A stretch of DNA of 37,801 nucleotides from Candidatus Gemmiger excrementipullorum (lineage in GTDB: Bacteria > Bacillota > Clostridia > Oscillospirales > Ruminococcaceae). Both the position numbers and the translations under genes were made by a program. Below the pieces are notes generated by a model, which ran no database searches, was not told the origin of the DNA, and saw nothing but the letters and a program-made list of their open reading frames with translations. The stretch is taken from the NCBI GenBank assembly GCA_019115045.1, contig DXEI01000071.1, positions 1-37,801 of the forward strand. The letters are read 5' to 3'. This document shows, in pieces, positions 23,788 through 31,434 of the stretch (within the stretch, counting starts at the first letter, position 1; each line of letters opens with the position of its first letter).

Positions 23788-23937
23788 ATGGCTAAGAACC
23801 AGACCAACAACACGACCAACCGCAGCACCAACACGACCAACCGCGCCAGCCAGAAAAAAACGACCAACGCCCAGCAGCGCGCCACCAACGGCGGCACGAA
23901 CACCACCGACACCACCAACGGCAAAAACTGCAAGTAA
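23788..23937 (+). CDS. Asn/Thr-rich 49-residue peptide
   Basis: The ATG at 23788 has a strong GAAAGGAG site and the gene is followed by a real terminator, so it is probably translated. By my count 25 of 49 residues are Asn or Thr, with repeated TTN and TN units; lysines and arginines make it basic, and it ends in Cys-Lys. There is no hydrophobic segment, signal peptide or fold that I recognise. The composition recalls small Asn/Gln-rich proteins often found in spore-forming Firmicutes, but I cannot assign it to any SASP family. No clear promoter was found in the 100-base gap shared with the divergent rsmF. Confidence 0.6.
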   Translation: MAKNQTNNTTNRSTNTTNRASQKKTTNAQQRATNGGTNTTDTTNGKNCK

Positions 23938-23952
23938 GCCATAGCGCCGCAC

Positions 23953-23996
23953 AAAAAGTCCCCGGTCCCTCCCGCAAAGAGAGACCGGGCCTTTTT
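23953..23996. terminator. Bidirectional terminator between the Asn/Thr-rich peptide and mrnC
   Basis: An 11-position stem with one mismatch (23961-23971 with 23979-23989) is followed by CC and five T residues on the plus strand. Five A residues at 23953-23957 provide the T tract for the minus-strand obg-mrnC transcript, which converges here. Confidence 0.88.
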
Positions 23997-23999
23997 GCT

Positions 24000-24404
24000 T
24001 TATTGCGGCCGGTACCCGGCCCACAGCGCGTCGAACAGCTGCTGCACGCGGTCCAGCCGCCCTTGCAGGTAGAGCCACCCCAGCAGGCATTCCAGCCCGG
24101 TGGAGGCGCGGTACTCCTGCACGGTGGCGTGCTTGGCCACCGAGGCTTTGCTGGCGTTTTTGCCGCGCCGCAGCACGTTGGCTTCGGCCTCGGTCAACAG
24201 CGGTTCCAGGATCTCGAGTTCCCGGCTTTGGGCGCGGGCGCTGACATAGCGCGTGGCCGAGGTGTGCAGCTGGTTGGGCTGCAGGCGGGTGGTGCCCACC
24301 AGGCGGGCGCGCACCAGCAGTTCCAGCACGGCGTCGCCCACAAAGGCCAGGGCCAGCGGCGACATTTCGTGGATATCCACTTGGGGGTTCGTTTCAAACA
24401 GCAT
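24000..24404 (-). CDS. mrnC: Mini-ribonuclease III
   Basis: This 134-residue RNase III-like domain without a double-stranded-RNA-binding domain is the architecture of Mini-III, which trims 23S rRNA precursor ends in Firmicutes. The first RNase III motif is SPLALAFVGDAVLELLVRARL, containing the conserved Asp. The second is EYRASTGLECLLGWLYL, with the acidic catalytic residue. Its ATG lies two bases after the obg stop codon and no Shine-Dalgarno site precedes it, so translation is probably coupled to obg. The usual Firmicutes neighbour of mrnC is cysS; here it is obg instead, which still fits ribosome maturation. Confidence 0.9.
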   Translation of the reverse strand: MLFETNPQVDIHEMSPLALAFVGDAVLELLVRARLVGTTRLQPNQLHTSATRYVSARAQSRELEILEPLLTEAEANVLRRGKNASKASVAKHATVQEYRASTGLECLLGWLYLQGRLDRVQQLFDALWAGYRPQ

Positions 24405-24406
24405 AC

Positions 24407-25690
24407 TCAGTACAGGTAATCAAATTCGTATTCGCCGATCTTGATGGTGTCGTCTTCCTCGACACCCTCGGCGACGAGCTTGTCCAGAATGCCGGAATCG
24501 CCCAGCTGGGTCTGGAAATATTGCAGGCTCTCGTAATCCTCGACGTTGGTGCCGGCCAGGATGCGCTCCAGCCACGGCGCGTCGACGGTGAACTCATGCT
24601 CGCCGGTGCGGGTGACGGTGAAGGGGCGCGTCGGCAGGGCGCTTTTGTCGGGACGCTTGTACTCCGGCTCATACACCTTGATGGGCGGCAGGTCCTGCAG
24701 GCGGTTGTAGACCAGCGCCGGCAGGGCGTCGATGCCCTGGCGCGTCGCGGCCGAGATGGGCAGGAACGTCAGGCCCTGCCCCTCGATGAACGCCTTGAAC
24801 TCCTCGATCTGCTCCGGCGCGGCGATGTCGCACTTGTTGCCCAGCACGATCTGCGGGCGCTCGGCCAGTTCGGCCGAAAAGCCGGCCAGTTCCTTGTTGA
24901 TCTGCGCAAAATCCGCTTTGGGGTCGCGGCCCTCGCACCCCGAAACGTCGACGACGTGCAGCAGCAGGCGGCAGCGCTCGACATGGCGCAGAAAATCGTG
25001 CCCGAGGCCGACGCCCTCGGCCGCGCCCTCGATGAGGCCGGGGATGTCGGCGCAGACAAAGCTCTGCTCCGGCCCGACGCGCACGACGCCGAGCACCGGC
25101 GTCAGCGTGGTGAAATGGTAGTTGGCGATCTTGGGGCGCGCCGCCGACAGCATGCTGATGAGCGTCGACTTGCCCACGTTGGGGAAGCCGATGAGCCCGA
25201 CGTCGGCAATGACTTTGAGCTCCAGCTGGACGTGCAGGTCCTCGCCCGGCAGGCCGGGTTTGGCGAACTTGGGGATCTGGCGCGTCGGCGTGGCAAAATG
25301 GGCGTTGCCCCAGCCGCCGCGGCCGCCGCGGGCGACGACGACCGGCTCGGACCCCGAAAGGTCGGCGATGACCAGGCCGCTCTCGGCTTCTTTGAGGACG
25401 GTGCCGCGCGGCACGCGGATGACGAGGTCGTCGGCGTCGGCGCCGCTCTGGCGCTTGGCGCGGCCGTTCTCGCCGTCGGGGGCGGTGTATTTGCGCTTGT
25501 AGCGGAAGTCCATCAGCGTCGAAAGGTTGTCGTCGGCCACAAAAAGGATGTCGCCGCCGCGGCCGCCGTCGCCGCCGTCCGGCCCACCGGCCGCGACGTA
25601 TTTTTCGCGGTGGAAGGTCACGGCGCCGTCGCCGCCTTTGCCGGCGTGCAGCCAGATCGTCGCGGTATCAATAAAATTGCTTGTTGCCAT
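24407..25690 (-). CDS. obg: Obg-type GTPase (50S assembly)
   Basis: ObgE/CgtA is an essential GTPase that binds the 50S subunit and affects late assembly and stress responses. I place the start at 25690 (MATSNFIDTATIWLHAGKGG) because GAGG lies six bases upstream and the Obg domain begins immediately; this gives 427 residues. The glycine-rich Obg fold (about 1-158, GGDGGRGGD and ARGGRGGWGN) is followed by a G domain. That domain has GFPNVGKS, the TLTPVLG switch, DIPGLIEGA and NKCD. A C-terminal OCT domain follows near residues 345-427. It lies downstream of rpmA, beyond a terminator-like hairpin. Confidence 0.97.
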   Translation of the reverse strand: MATSNFIDTATIWLHAGKGGDGAVTFHREKYVAAGGPDGGDGGRGGDILFVADDNLSTLMDFRYKRKYTAPDGENGRAKRQSGADADDLVIRVPRGTVLKEAESGLVIADLSGSEPVVVARGGRGGWGNAHFATPTRQIPKFAKPGLPGEDLHVQLELKVIADVGLIGFPNVGKSTLISMLSAARPKIANYHFTTLTPVLGVVRVGPEQSFVCADIPGLIEGAAEGVGLGHDFLRHVERCRLLLHVVDVSGCEGRDPKADFAQINKELAGFSAELAERPQIVLGNKCDIAAPEQIEEFKAFIEGQGLTFLPISAATRQGIDALPALVYNRLQDLPPIKVYEPEYKRPDKSALPTRPFTVTRTGEHEFTVDAPWLERILAGTNVEDYESLQYFQTQLGDSGILDKLVAEGVEEDDTIKIGEYEFDYLY

Positions 25691-25726
25691 AAGGTACCTC
25701 GCGCGGTGCACAGCACCGGGTGTGAC

Positions 25727-25758
25727 AAAAAATCGGGCAGGCCGCCAGGGCCCGCCCG
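25727..25758 (-). terminator. Terminator or attenuator between rpmA and obg
   Basis: A ten-pair stem with one G-U (25734-25743 with 25749-25758) and a five-base loop is followed on the minus strand by A and six T residues. No promoter was seen between it and obg, so partial read-through probably feeds obg-mrnC and keeps them below ribosomal-protein levels. Confidence 0.85.
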
Positions 25759-25767
25759 TCTGGTAGT

Positions 25768-26019
25768 TTACTGCTTGACCGTGCAGCGCTTGCGGTCGCG
25801 GCCCATGCGCTCAAAGTGAACGCGGCCATCGACGAGCGCGAACAGCGTATCGTCGCTGCCGATGCCGACGCCCTCACCCGGGTGGATGTGGGTGCCGCGC
25901 TGGCGGACCAGAATGTTGCCGGCCAGAACGTACTGGCCGTCGCCGCGCTTGACGCCGAGGCGCTTGGACTCGGAATCACGGCCGTTCTTGGTAGAACCTA
26001 CGCCTTTTTTATGTGCCAT
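25768..26019 (-). CDS. rpmA: 50S ribosomal protein L27
   Basis: L27 lies near the peptidyl-transferase centre of the 50S subunit. The 83-residue protein begins [22 protein letters not shown], the mature-type N-terminus, and continues with the conserved [18 protein letters not shown]. It does not carry the roughly nine-residue N-terminal extension that many Firmicutes remove with the Prp protease, and no prp gene lies between rplU and rpmA. AAGGAGG precedes the ATG. It is 14 bases downstream of rplU. Confidence 0.98.
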   Translation of the reverse strand: MAHKKGVGSTKNGRDSESKRLGVKRGDGQYVLAGNILVRQRGTHIHPGEGVGIGSDDTLFALVDGRVHFERMGRDRKRCTVKQ

Positions 26020-26033
26020 TGTGATTTACCTCC

Positions 26034-26345
26034 TTAGCCGTTGATCGCGGTGATTTCCACCTTGGTGTAGGGCTGACGATGGCCTTTGCGGACCATGCTG
26101 CCCTTCTTGGGACGATAGGTGAGGATGTTGAGCTTTTTGCCCTTGCCGTTCTTGACGACCTTGGCGGTGACGGTAGCGCCCGCAACAACGGGAGCGCCGA
26201 CCTTGACAGCGCCCTCCTCGCCGACGGCCAGGACCTGATCGAAGGTGACTTCGCTGTCAGCCTCAGCGTTGAGCTTCTCGACGAAAACGACGTCGCCGAC
26301 CTTGACGCTGTACTGCTTGCCACCGGTTTTGATAACTGCGTACAT
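26034..26345 (-). CDS. rplU: 50S ribosomal protein L21
   Basis: L21 binds 23S rRNA in the 50S subunit. The 103-residue protein starts at the ATG at 26345 ([18 protein letters not shown]), with AAAGAGG eight bases upstream, and ends in the typical [13 protein letters not shown]. An open frame reaches further upstream but lacks a start signal and runs into the untranslated leader. It is the first gene of the operon and has a near-consensus promoter, as expected for high expression. Confidence 0.98.
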   Translation of the reverse strand: MYAVIKTGGKQYSVKVGDVVFVEKLNAEADSEVTFDQVLAVGEEGAVKVGAPVVAGATVTAKVVKNGKGKKLNILTYRPKKGSMVRKGHRQPYTKVEITAING

Positions 26346-26429
26346 CTGGATAACCTCTTTCAATAAGTCTCGCTGGACACTAGGGCGTTGCGCCAAATGC
26401 GCACACTTTGCGGGCCCATACCAAGCGGC
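26346..26429 (-). ncRNA. Structured 5' leader of rplU, possible L21 leader
   Basis: The roughly 84-base leader can form nested helices: GGGC with GCCC around 26384-26416, enclosing TGCGC/GCGCA with an ATTTG loop. Firmicutes rplU operons often carry an autoregulatory L21 leader. Position and folding fit, but I could not confirm the family consensus by eye. Confidence 0.4.
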
Positions 26430-26435
26430 TATAAA

Positions 26436-26464
26436 ACTATAGCATATACGCCCGGGCTTGTCAA
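26436..26464 (-). promoter_or_regulatory. Strong SigA-type promoter for rplU-rpmA
   Basis: A perfect TTGACA (26459-26464), a 17-base spacer and TATAGT (26436-26441) on the minus strand. This is the closest match to consensus in the window. It begins 28 bases past the folD stop codon, with no terminator between. Confidence 0.92.
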
Positions 26465-26492
26465 GGTTTTTTCTGCACGTTTGCGCGTAGAT

Positions 26493-27347
26493 TTACAGCC
26501 CCGCCGCGCGGCGCGCCGCCAGCACCGTGTTGTGCATGAGCATGGCGCGCGTCATGGGGCCGACGCCGCCGGGCACGGGGGTGATCCAGCCGGCTTTTTG
26601 GGCCGCGGCGGCAAAGTCCACATCGCCGTGCAGCTTGCCGTCCGCCCCGCGGTTGATGCCCACGTCGATGACGACGGCCCCCGGCTTGACCATATCGCCG
26701 GTGACGAACCCGGCCCGGCCGACGGCCGCCACCAGGATATCGGCCCCGGCGCAGAGCTGCGCAAGGTTTTGCGTTTTGGAGTGGCAGACCGTCACCGTGG
26801 CGTTTTGGGCCAGCAGCAGCATGGCGGCCGGTTTGCCGACGATGTTGGAACGGCCGATGACGACGGCGTGTTTGCCCGCGATGTTGGTGCCGGTCGACTC
26901 GATCATGCGGATGCAGCCGGCCGGCGTGCAGGGCTGGAAGCACGGTTCCCCGGCCTGCAGCCGCCCCACATTGACCGGCGAGAAGCCATCGACGTCCTTT
27001 TGCGGCGGGATGGCGTCGATGACGGCGCGCTCGTCGATCTGCGCGGGCAGCGGCAGCTGCACCAGAATGCCGTGCACGGTGTCGTCGGCGGCCAGCGCCG
27101 CGACTTGGGCAAGCAGTTCAGCCTGGGTCGCTGTCGCCGGCAGGCGGATGCTGCGGCTCAAGATGCCGCACTCGGCGCAGTCGTTGATCTTGCCGCGCAC
27201 ATAGACCTGGCTGGCGGGGTCCTCCCCCACCAGGATCACGGCCAGGCAGGGCGCGACGCCCTGGGCTTTCAGCGCCGCCACCTCTGCGGCGGCTTCCTGT
27301 TTGACGGCGGCGGCCAGGGCTTTGCCGTCGATGATCTGTGCGCTCAT
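26493..27347 (-). CDS. folD: Bifunctional methylenetetrahydrofolate dehydrogenase/cyclohydrolase
   Basis: FolD interconverts 5,10-methylene-, methenyl- and 10-formyl-tetrahydrofolate for purine and formyl-methionine synthesis. The 284-residue protein shows the catalytic YVRGK (Tyr49, Lys53), [14 protein letters not shown] and CTPAGC motifs. The cofactor-binding GRSNIVGKP and the C-terminal [14 protein letters not shown] are also present. Its ATG overlaps the lgt stop codon (ATGA), so the two are translationally coupled. A GAGGAAG site lies in the end of lgt. No terminator follows. Confidence 0.97.
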   Translation of the reverse strand: MSAQIIDGKALAAAVKQEAAAEVAALKAQGVAPCLAVILVGEDPASQVYVRGKINDCAECGILSRSIRLPATATQAELLAQVAALAADDTVHGILVQLPLPAQIDERAVIDAIPPQKDVDGFSPVNVGRLQAGEPCFQPCTPAGCIRMIESTGTNIAGKHAVVIGRSNIVGKPAAMLLLAQNATVTVCHSKTQNLAQLCAGADILVAAVGRAGFVTGDMVKPGAVVIDVGINRGADGKLHGDVDFAAAAQKAGWITPVPGGVGPMTRAMLMHNTVLAARRAAGL

Positions 27348-28540
27348 ACGTCTTCCTCCTGCGTTTGCGGGGTCGTCTGTTCCCCTTGCGCGGGGGCGGC
27401 TTGCGCTGGCGGTGCGGCCGGCCCGCCCGGCTCTTCCGCTTCTTGCGGCTGCGGCAAAGTGCCCGGCGCGGCGTCGGCCGCCTGCGGCGGTTCAGCCGGC
27501 GGTTCCGGCATGGGGTCTTCCAGCTCCTCGATGTCCAGCATATCCAGGTCCAGCGCCGCCAGCCGCTCGTTCATGGCGTCGGTCGCAGCCACAAACTCGG
27601 CGTGGGAGGCGCTGGCCGGCAGCGTATCGGGCACAAACCCGCCGCCGGCTTTCTGCTCTTTGCGGATGTCCTGCACGGCCAGCGGCACCTGCAGCGTTTT
27701 GCCGCGCGCGCGCCGCAGCCCGATGAGCAGCAGCACAAAGGCGGCCGCCGCCGAAGCCCAGGCCAGCACCTGGCTGGCGCGCAGCGACGTGTTGCCGATG
27801 AGCAGCGCGTCGGTGCGCAGGCCTTCGATCCAGCCGCGGCCGAGGCCGTACCAGATCGCATACAGCAAAAAGATCTGCCCGTGGAAACGGCGGCGCTTGA
27901 CGTAGAGCGCCAGCAGCACAAAGCCGACGAGGCACCAGATGCTCTCATACAAAAACGTCGGATGCACCGGCAGCGCGGGGTCGACGGTGACGCCGGCCGG
28001 CAGCGTGACCTGCACCGAATGGAGGTACGCTTCCGTCCCCTCGCTGTACATGCCCCACGGCAGCGTGGTGTTGGTGCCAAAAGCTTCCTGGTTGAAGAAA
28101 TTGCCCCAGCGCCCGACGCCCTGGCCGATCAAAAAGCCCAGCGCGACGAGATCGAACAGCGGCAGCAGCGGCACTTTGCGCCAGCGGGCCGCCAGCCCGC
28201 CGAACACGAACGCCCCGATGACCGCGCCGTAGATGGCGATGCCGCCCAGGCGGATGTCGACCATCTCCCACACGCTGTTGTATTCAAACGGGGCCATGGC
28301 CACATAGTAGATGCGCGCGCAGACGATGGCCATGACGGTGCCGATGGCCACGACGTCGACCAGCCGGTCGGAGTCGATGCCAAAGTCCACCGCATAGCGG
28401 AAGGCATACAGCAGCGCCAGCAGCATGCCGGCCGCAATGAGGATACCGTACCAGTAGATGTTGAACCCTCCGACCGTCAACGCGACGCGGTCGACGGTAA
28501 ATTCCAGCCCCAGGCCCGGGAACTGCACATGGTAGACCAT
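27344..28540 (-). CDS. lgt: Prolipoprotein diacylglyceryl transferase with long acidic tail
   Basis: Lgt transfers diacylglycerol from phosphatidylglycerol to the lipobox cysteine of prelipoproteins. Of 398 residues, about 1-280 form the multi-helix membrane core. It carries the diagnostic [15 protein letters not shown] loop, [13 protein letters not shown] and, later, [17 protein letters not shown] chose the ATG at 28540 over the GTG at 28549 because GGGGAA is properly spaced for the ATG. Residues after about 285 form a Pro/Ala/Glu/Gln-rich tail of roughly 115 residues that typical Lgt lacks. It is probably disordered and cytoplasmic. Its role is unknown. Confidence 0.94.
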   Translation of the reverse strand: MVYHVQFPGLGLEFTVDRVALTVGGFNIYWYGILIAAGMLLALLYAFRYAVDFGIDSDRLVDVVAIGTVMAIVCARIYYVAMAPFEYNSVWEMVDIRLGGIAIYGAVIGAFVFGGLAARWRKVPLLPLFDLVALGFLIGQGVGRWGNFFNQEAFGTNTTLPWGMYSEGTEAYLHSVQVTLPAGVTVDPALPVHPTFLYESIWCLVGFVLLALYVKRRRFHGQIFLLYAIWYGLGRGWIEGLRTDALLIGNTSLRASQVLAWASAAAAFVLLLIGLRRARGKTLQVPLAVQDIRKEQKAGGGFVPDTLPASASHAEFVAATDAMNERLAALDLDMLDIEELEDPMPEPPAEPPQAADAAPGTLPQPQEAEEPGGPAAPPAQAAPAQGEQTTPQTQEEDV

Positions 28541-28572
28541 TTTAATCACTTCCCCTTTTGTATTTTCCCCTG

Positions 28573-29880
28573 TCAGGACGCACTCTCCTGCGGGTCGATC
28601 TGCACATAGGCACGGTTTTCTTCCCGCAGGGCGGTGCGCAGCAGTGCGTTGGCATCGTCCACCGTCAGCTCGGCCAGCGCGGCGATCTCGTCTGCCAGGG
28701 AACAGCCCCGCAGGCAGGCGGCGGCCGCTTCCTCGGCGGCGTCCTCGACGCCTTCCACGTCGCCCAGCAGCTGGCCGTACATCTGGTTTTTGACCAGCGT
28801 GAAGACCTCGGGGTCAACGCCCTCGCGCCGGATGCGCTCGATCTCCGCCTGGAGCATATCGGCCACCTGACGCGGGGTGTCGCTCTCGCCGGTGAACGCC
28901 ACCGCACAGGCCCCGCGCACCGCGATGAAATCGCCGGAAAACTCCGGGTTGACAAGGCCGCCGTCGTACAGTTTGCGGTACAGGCCGGTCAGGCCGCCCA
29001 CCACCAGGTCGCTGACCATATCCAGCAGCAGCCTGCGCTTGAGGTCACGGGGGTCCGCCGCCGGTTCGCGGTAGGCCACGCCGAAGCAGGGTTTGTTGAC
29101 CGGCATTTGGAAGTATGCCTCGTGCTGCGGGATGGGCCCGTCCTCGGCAGGGATGTCCCACACGACTTCGTGCGCGGCGCGCTTGCGGTACAGCCCGTTG
29201 CGCTTGCAGGCCGCGACGGCCTGGTCCAGCGTGATCCTGCCCGCCACCGACAGCACCATGTTGGACGGCGCATAGAACGCCCGCGTGCAGCTGTACAGCA
29301 GCTGCGGGGTGAGCTGGGCGATGCTTTCCACCGTGCCGGCGATGTCGTCATTGAGCGGGTGTTCGCGGTACAGGCAGCGGAACAGCGCGTTGAGCAGCCG
29401 CCAGTCGGGGCTGTCGTCGTACATCTTGATCTCCTGCCCGATGATGCCCTGTTCCTTGGCGATGGTCGCCTTGGTGAACCAGGGTTTGCCCACCATGCCC
29501 AGCAGGATGTCGAGGTTTTCGTCGATCTTCTGCGTGGCCGAGAACAGGTAGCAGGTGCGGTCGTAGCTCGTAAAGGCGTTGGCCGACGCGCCGGTCTTGG
29601 CATAAAAACTGAAAGAATCGCCCTGGGGCGTTTCGCACATCTTGTGCTCAAGAAAATGCGCCGTGCCCGCCGGCAGCGCGACGGGCTTGCCGTCCAGCGT
29701 AAAGGCGCGGTGGATGGACCCGAACGCCGTGGCGTAGATGGCGTGCACGCTGCTGTAGCCGGGCATCGTGCGGCAAAGCACGGTCAGCCCGCTGGGCAGC
29801 ACGGCGCGCTCGCACCCCACGGCGGCCGCGGCGCGGGCCTGGGCGGCGGCAAACTGCGCCTGCATAGCGTCATTGGACAT
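28573..29880 (-). CDS. ymfH: M16-family zinc peptidase, YmfH-like
   Basis: This 435-residue pitrilysin/processing-peptidase-like protein has the inverted zinc motif HFLEH (His75, Glu78, His79) with the distal ligand Glu150 in GQEIKMYDD. It is probably the active half of a heterodimer with the preceding ymfF product. In other Firmicutes the YmfF/YmfH pair is annotated as associated with EF-P 5-aminopentanol modification. No efp or modification genes lie in this window, so that label is carried by homology only. The start overlaps the end of ymfF by 11 bases. It is followed by lgt. Confidence 0.9.
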   Translation of the reverse strand: MSNDAMQAQFAAAQARAAAAVGCERAVLPSGLTVLCRTMPGYSSVHAIYATAFGSIHRAFTLDGKPVALPAGTAHFLEHKMCETPQGDSFSFYAKTGASANAFTSYDRTCYLFSATQKIDENLDILLGMVGKPWFTKATIAKEQGIIGQEIKMYDDSPDWRLLNALFRCLYREHPLNDDIAGTVESIAQLTPQLLYSCTRAFYAPSNMVLSVAGRITLDQAVAACKRNGLYRKRAAHEVVWDIPAEDGPIPQHEAYFQMPVNKPCFGVAYREPAADPRDLKRRLLLDMVSDLVVGGLTGLYRKLYDGGLVNPEFSGDFIAVRGACAVAFTGESDTPRQVADMLQAEIERIRREGVDPEVFTLVKNQMYGQLLGDVEGVEDAAEEAAAACLRGCSLADEIAALAELTVDDANALLRTALREENRAYVQIDPQESAS

Positions 29881-31168
29881 CGTCGGCCCCTCCTTTCCCC
29901 TGCGTGCCGGGCTGCGCTGTCAGGGTATAGCCGACGGCATAGTGGTAGCCCTGCAGGGCCTGGCGGACTTCGTCGAGTTTGACGGCGCTCGTCAGCACCT
30001 TGCCGTAGGAAGGCGGGTACAGCGGTTCGCCGCGGGTGATCTGGCCGTAGTACCAGCTTTCCAGCGCGGCGAGGCTGTCCTCCAGCGCATCCATGCCGGA
30101 GAGCAGGCCCCGGCGGCAGTCGTCGACTTCCTCCTGCGTGAGGGGGCCGGTTTTGAGGTCCTCCCACTCTTTCAAAATTGCGGCCTCGGCTTCCTCCTCA
30201 CGGCCCGGCTCGACGCCGGAGTCGATCATCATAACGCCGGTGGCGCGCTGCGCGGCCGAGCCGCAGTAATAGCACAGCGATCGTTTTTCGCGCACGTTGC
30301 GGAACAGCCGGCTGGTGGCCGAAGCGCCCAGCACGCTCATGGCGACGCGCAGGATGCTGACGCTGGGCGGGTCGGGGATGTCGCCGTTGGTAAACAGCAT
30401 GCACAGCTTGGCCTGCGTCAGGCCGGGGATCTCCTCTTTATAATGGCGCACCGGCGTTTGCGGCATGCCCATGGGCGGCGCAAACGGCTGCGGCGTGCGC
30501 GGCATGCCCTGCAGTTTTTGCAGCAGCAGCCCGGCGACGCGGTCCTCGTCCGCGCCCTGCACCATGACGTCGATGGACGCATTGGCCAGGATGCGGTCAT
30601 ACTCGGCTTTTAAGGTGGCGGGCGTCACGTGGATGAGCTCGCCGGGATAGCCGCCAAGCTCGATGCCCGCCGGGGAATCCCCGAAAAATTTGCGGCGCGC
30701 CTGGCGCACGCAGTACAGCCGCTTGGAGTTGAACTCCGCCTCCAGGCGGCGGGCCTGGGTCTCGGTCTCGATGCGCACAGCCTCGGCGTCAAAGACGCCG
30801 TCGACGAGGTAGGGGTCAAAGATCGTGCCGAAGACAATGTCGGCGTAGGCGTCGGTCAGGTTCTCCCCGGCCAGGGCGTAGGCGTCCTTGATGCCGCAGA
30901 TATCGGCCGAGAGCACACGGTCGGTGCCGGCGCTGGACAGATCGACTCCGAGGTCGGCGCCGTACAGCTGTGCGAGCCGGCGGGACAGCGCCGTCATATC
31001 GGGGCAGGCGGCGTAGCCGCGCTCCAGCACCAGCGGCAGCACGGCGGTATCGGTGGCCGACTGCCGCAGCGCGGGAAAGCGCAGGTGGATGGTGATGCGG
31101 CAGCGGTTGAATTTGGAAGCGTCCAGCGTTGTGATAAAGACGCCGGGCGCGAGTTGTTTGCGTTCCAA
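29870..31168 (-). CDS. ymfF: M16-family inactive partner, YmfF-like
   Basis: This 432-residue M16 fold protein lacks the HxxEH zinc motif, as expected for the non-catalytic partner of YmfH. I chose the TTG at 31168 (MERKQLAPGVFITTL) because AAAGGA lies nine bases upstream and the promoter leaves no room for the earlier in-frame start. The tail contains the typical M16 segment RLFRNVREKRSLCYYCGS. The N-terminal domain has LERGYAACPDMTALSRRLAQLYGADL where a zinc site would lie. It is the first gene of the ymfF-ymfH-lgt-folD operon. Confidence 0.9.
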   Translation of the reverse strand: MERKQLAPGVFITTLDASKFNRCRITIHLRFPALRQSATDTAVLPLVLERGYAACPDMTALSRRLAQLYGADLGVDLSSAGTDRVLSADICGIKDAYALAGENLTDAYADIVFGTIFDPYLVDGVFDAEAVRIETETQARRLEAEFNSKRLYCVRQARRKFFGDSPAGIELGGYPGELIHVTPATLKAEYDRILANASIDVMVQGADEDRVAGLLLQKLQGMPRTPQPFAPPMGMPQTPVRHYKEEIPGLTQAKLCMLFTNGDIPDPPSVSILRVAMSVLGASATSRLFRNVREKRSLCYYCGSAAQRATGVMMIDSGVEPGREEEAEAAILKEWEDLKTGPLTQEEVDDCRRGLLSGMDALEDSLAALESWYYGQITRGEPLYPPSYGKVLTSAVKLDEVRQALQGYHYAVGYTLTAQPGTQGKGGADDVQ

Positions 31169-31202
31169 AAGCGGTAGTCCTTTCCAAAAGATAGATACCC
31201 GT

Positions 31203-31231
31203 ATTATACCGCCTGCACCCGCAAAAGTAAA
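31203..31231 (-). promoter_or_regulatory. SigA-type promoter for ymfF-ymfH-lgt-folD
   Basis: TTTACT (31226-31231), a 17-base spacer and a perfect TATAAT (31203-31208) on the minus strand, about 30 bases upstream of the chosen TTG start. Confidence 0.82.
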
Positions 31232-31260
31232 CCGGCACGGCGAAAAAGACATCAATTGCC

Positions 31261-31299
31261 AGCCCCGCGGCGAAATTGCGGGAAAGGGGGGCTTTTTTT
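31261..31299 (+). terminator. Plus-strand terminator-like hairpin between divergent promoters
   Basis: AGCCCC (31261-31266) pairs with GGGGCT (31288-31293), with further G/C pairing inside, and seven T residues run from 31293 to 31299. No plus-strand gene precedes it for several kilobases. Confidence 0.55.
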
Positions 31300-31311
31300 G
31301 CAAAAAAACGG

Positions 31312-31342
31312 TTGACGCAGGCCCCCGGTTTTGCGGTATGAT
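31312..31342 (+). promoter_or_regulatory. Probable promoter of the MATE gene
   Basis: TTGACG (31312-31317) and TATGAT (31337-31342) are 19 bases apart, longer than ideal. A second -10-like TATAAG lies at 31349-31354. The GC-rich leader up to 31434 can form a strong hairpin before the start codon. Confidence 0.5.
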
Positions 31343-31434
31343 AGACAGTATAAGGGGGTGTAAGGCCCCGCCGCACCGCGCGCCGCGCCGGGAAAGAAGC
31401 CCGGGGCGCTGCGGCAGGAAGCGGCGGGCGCGCT

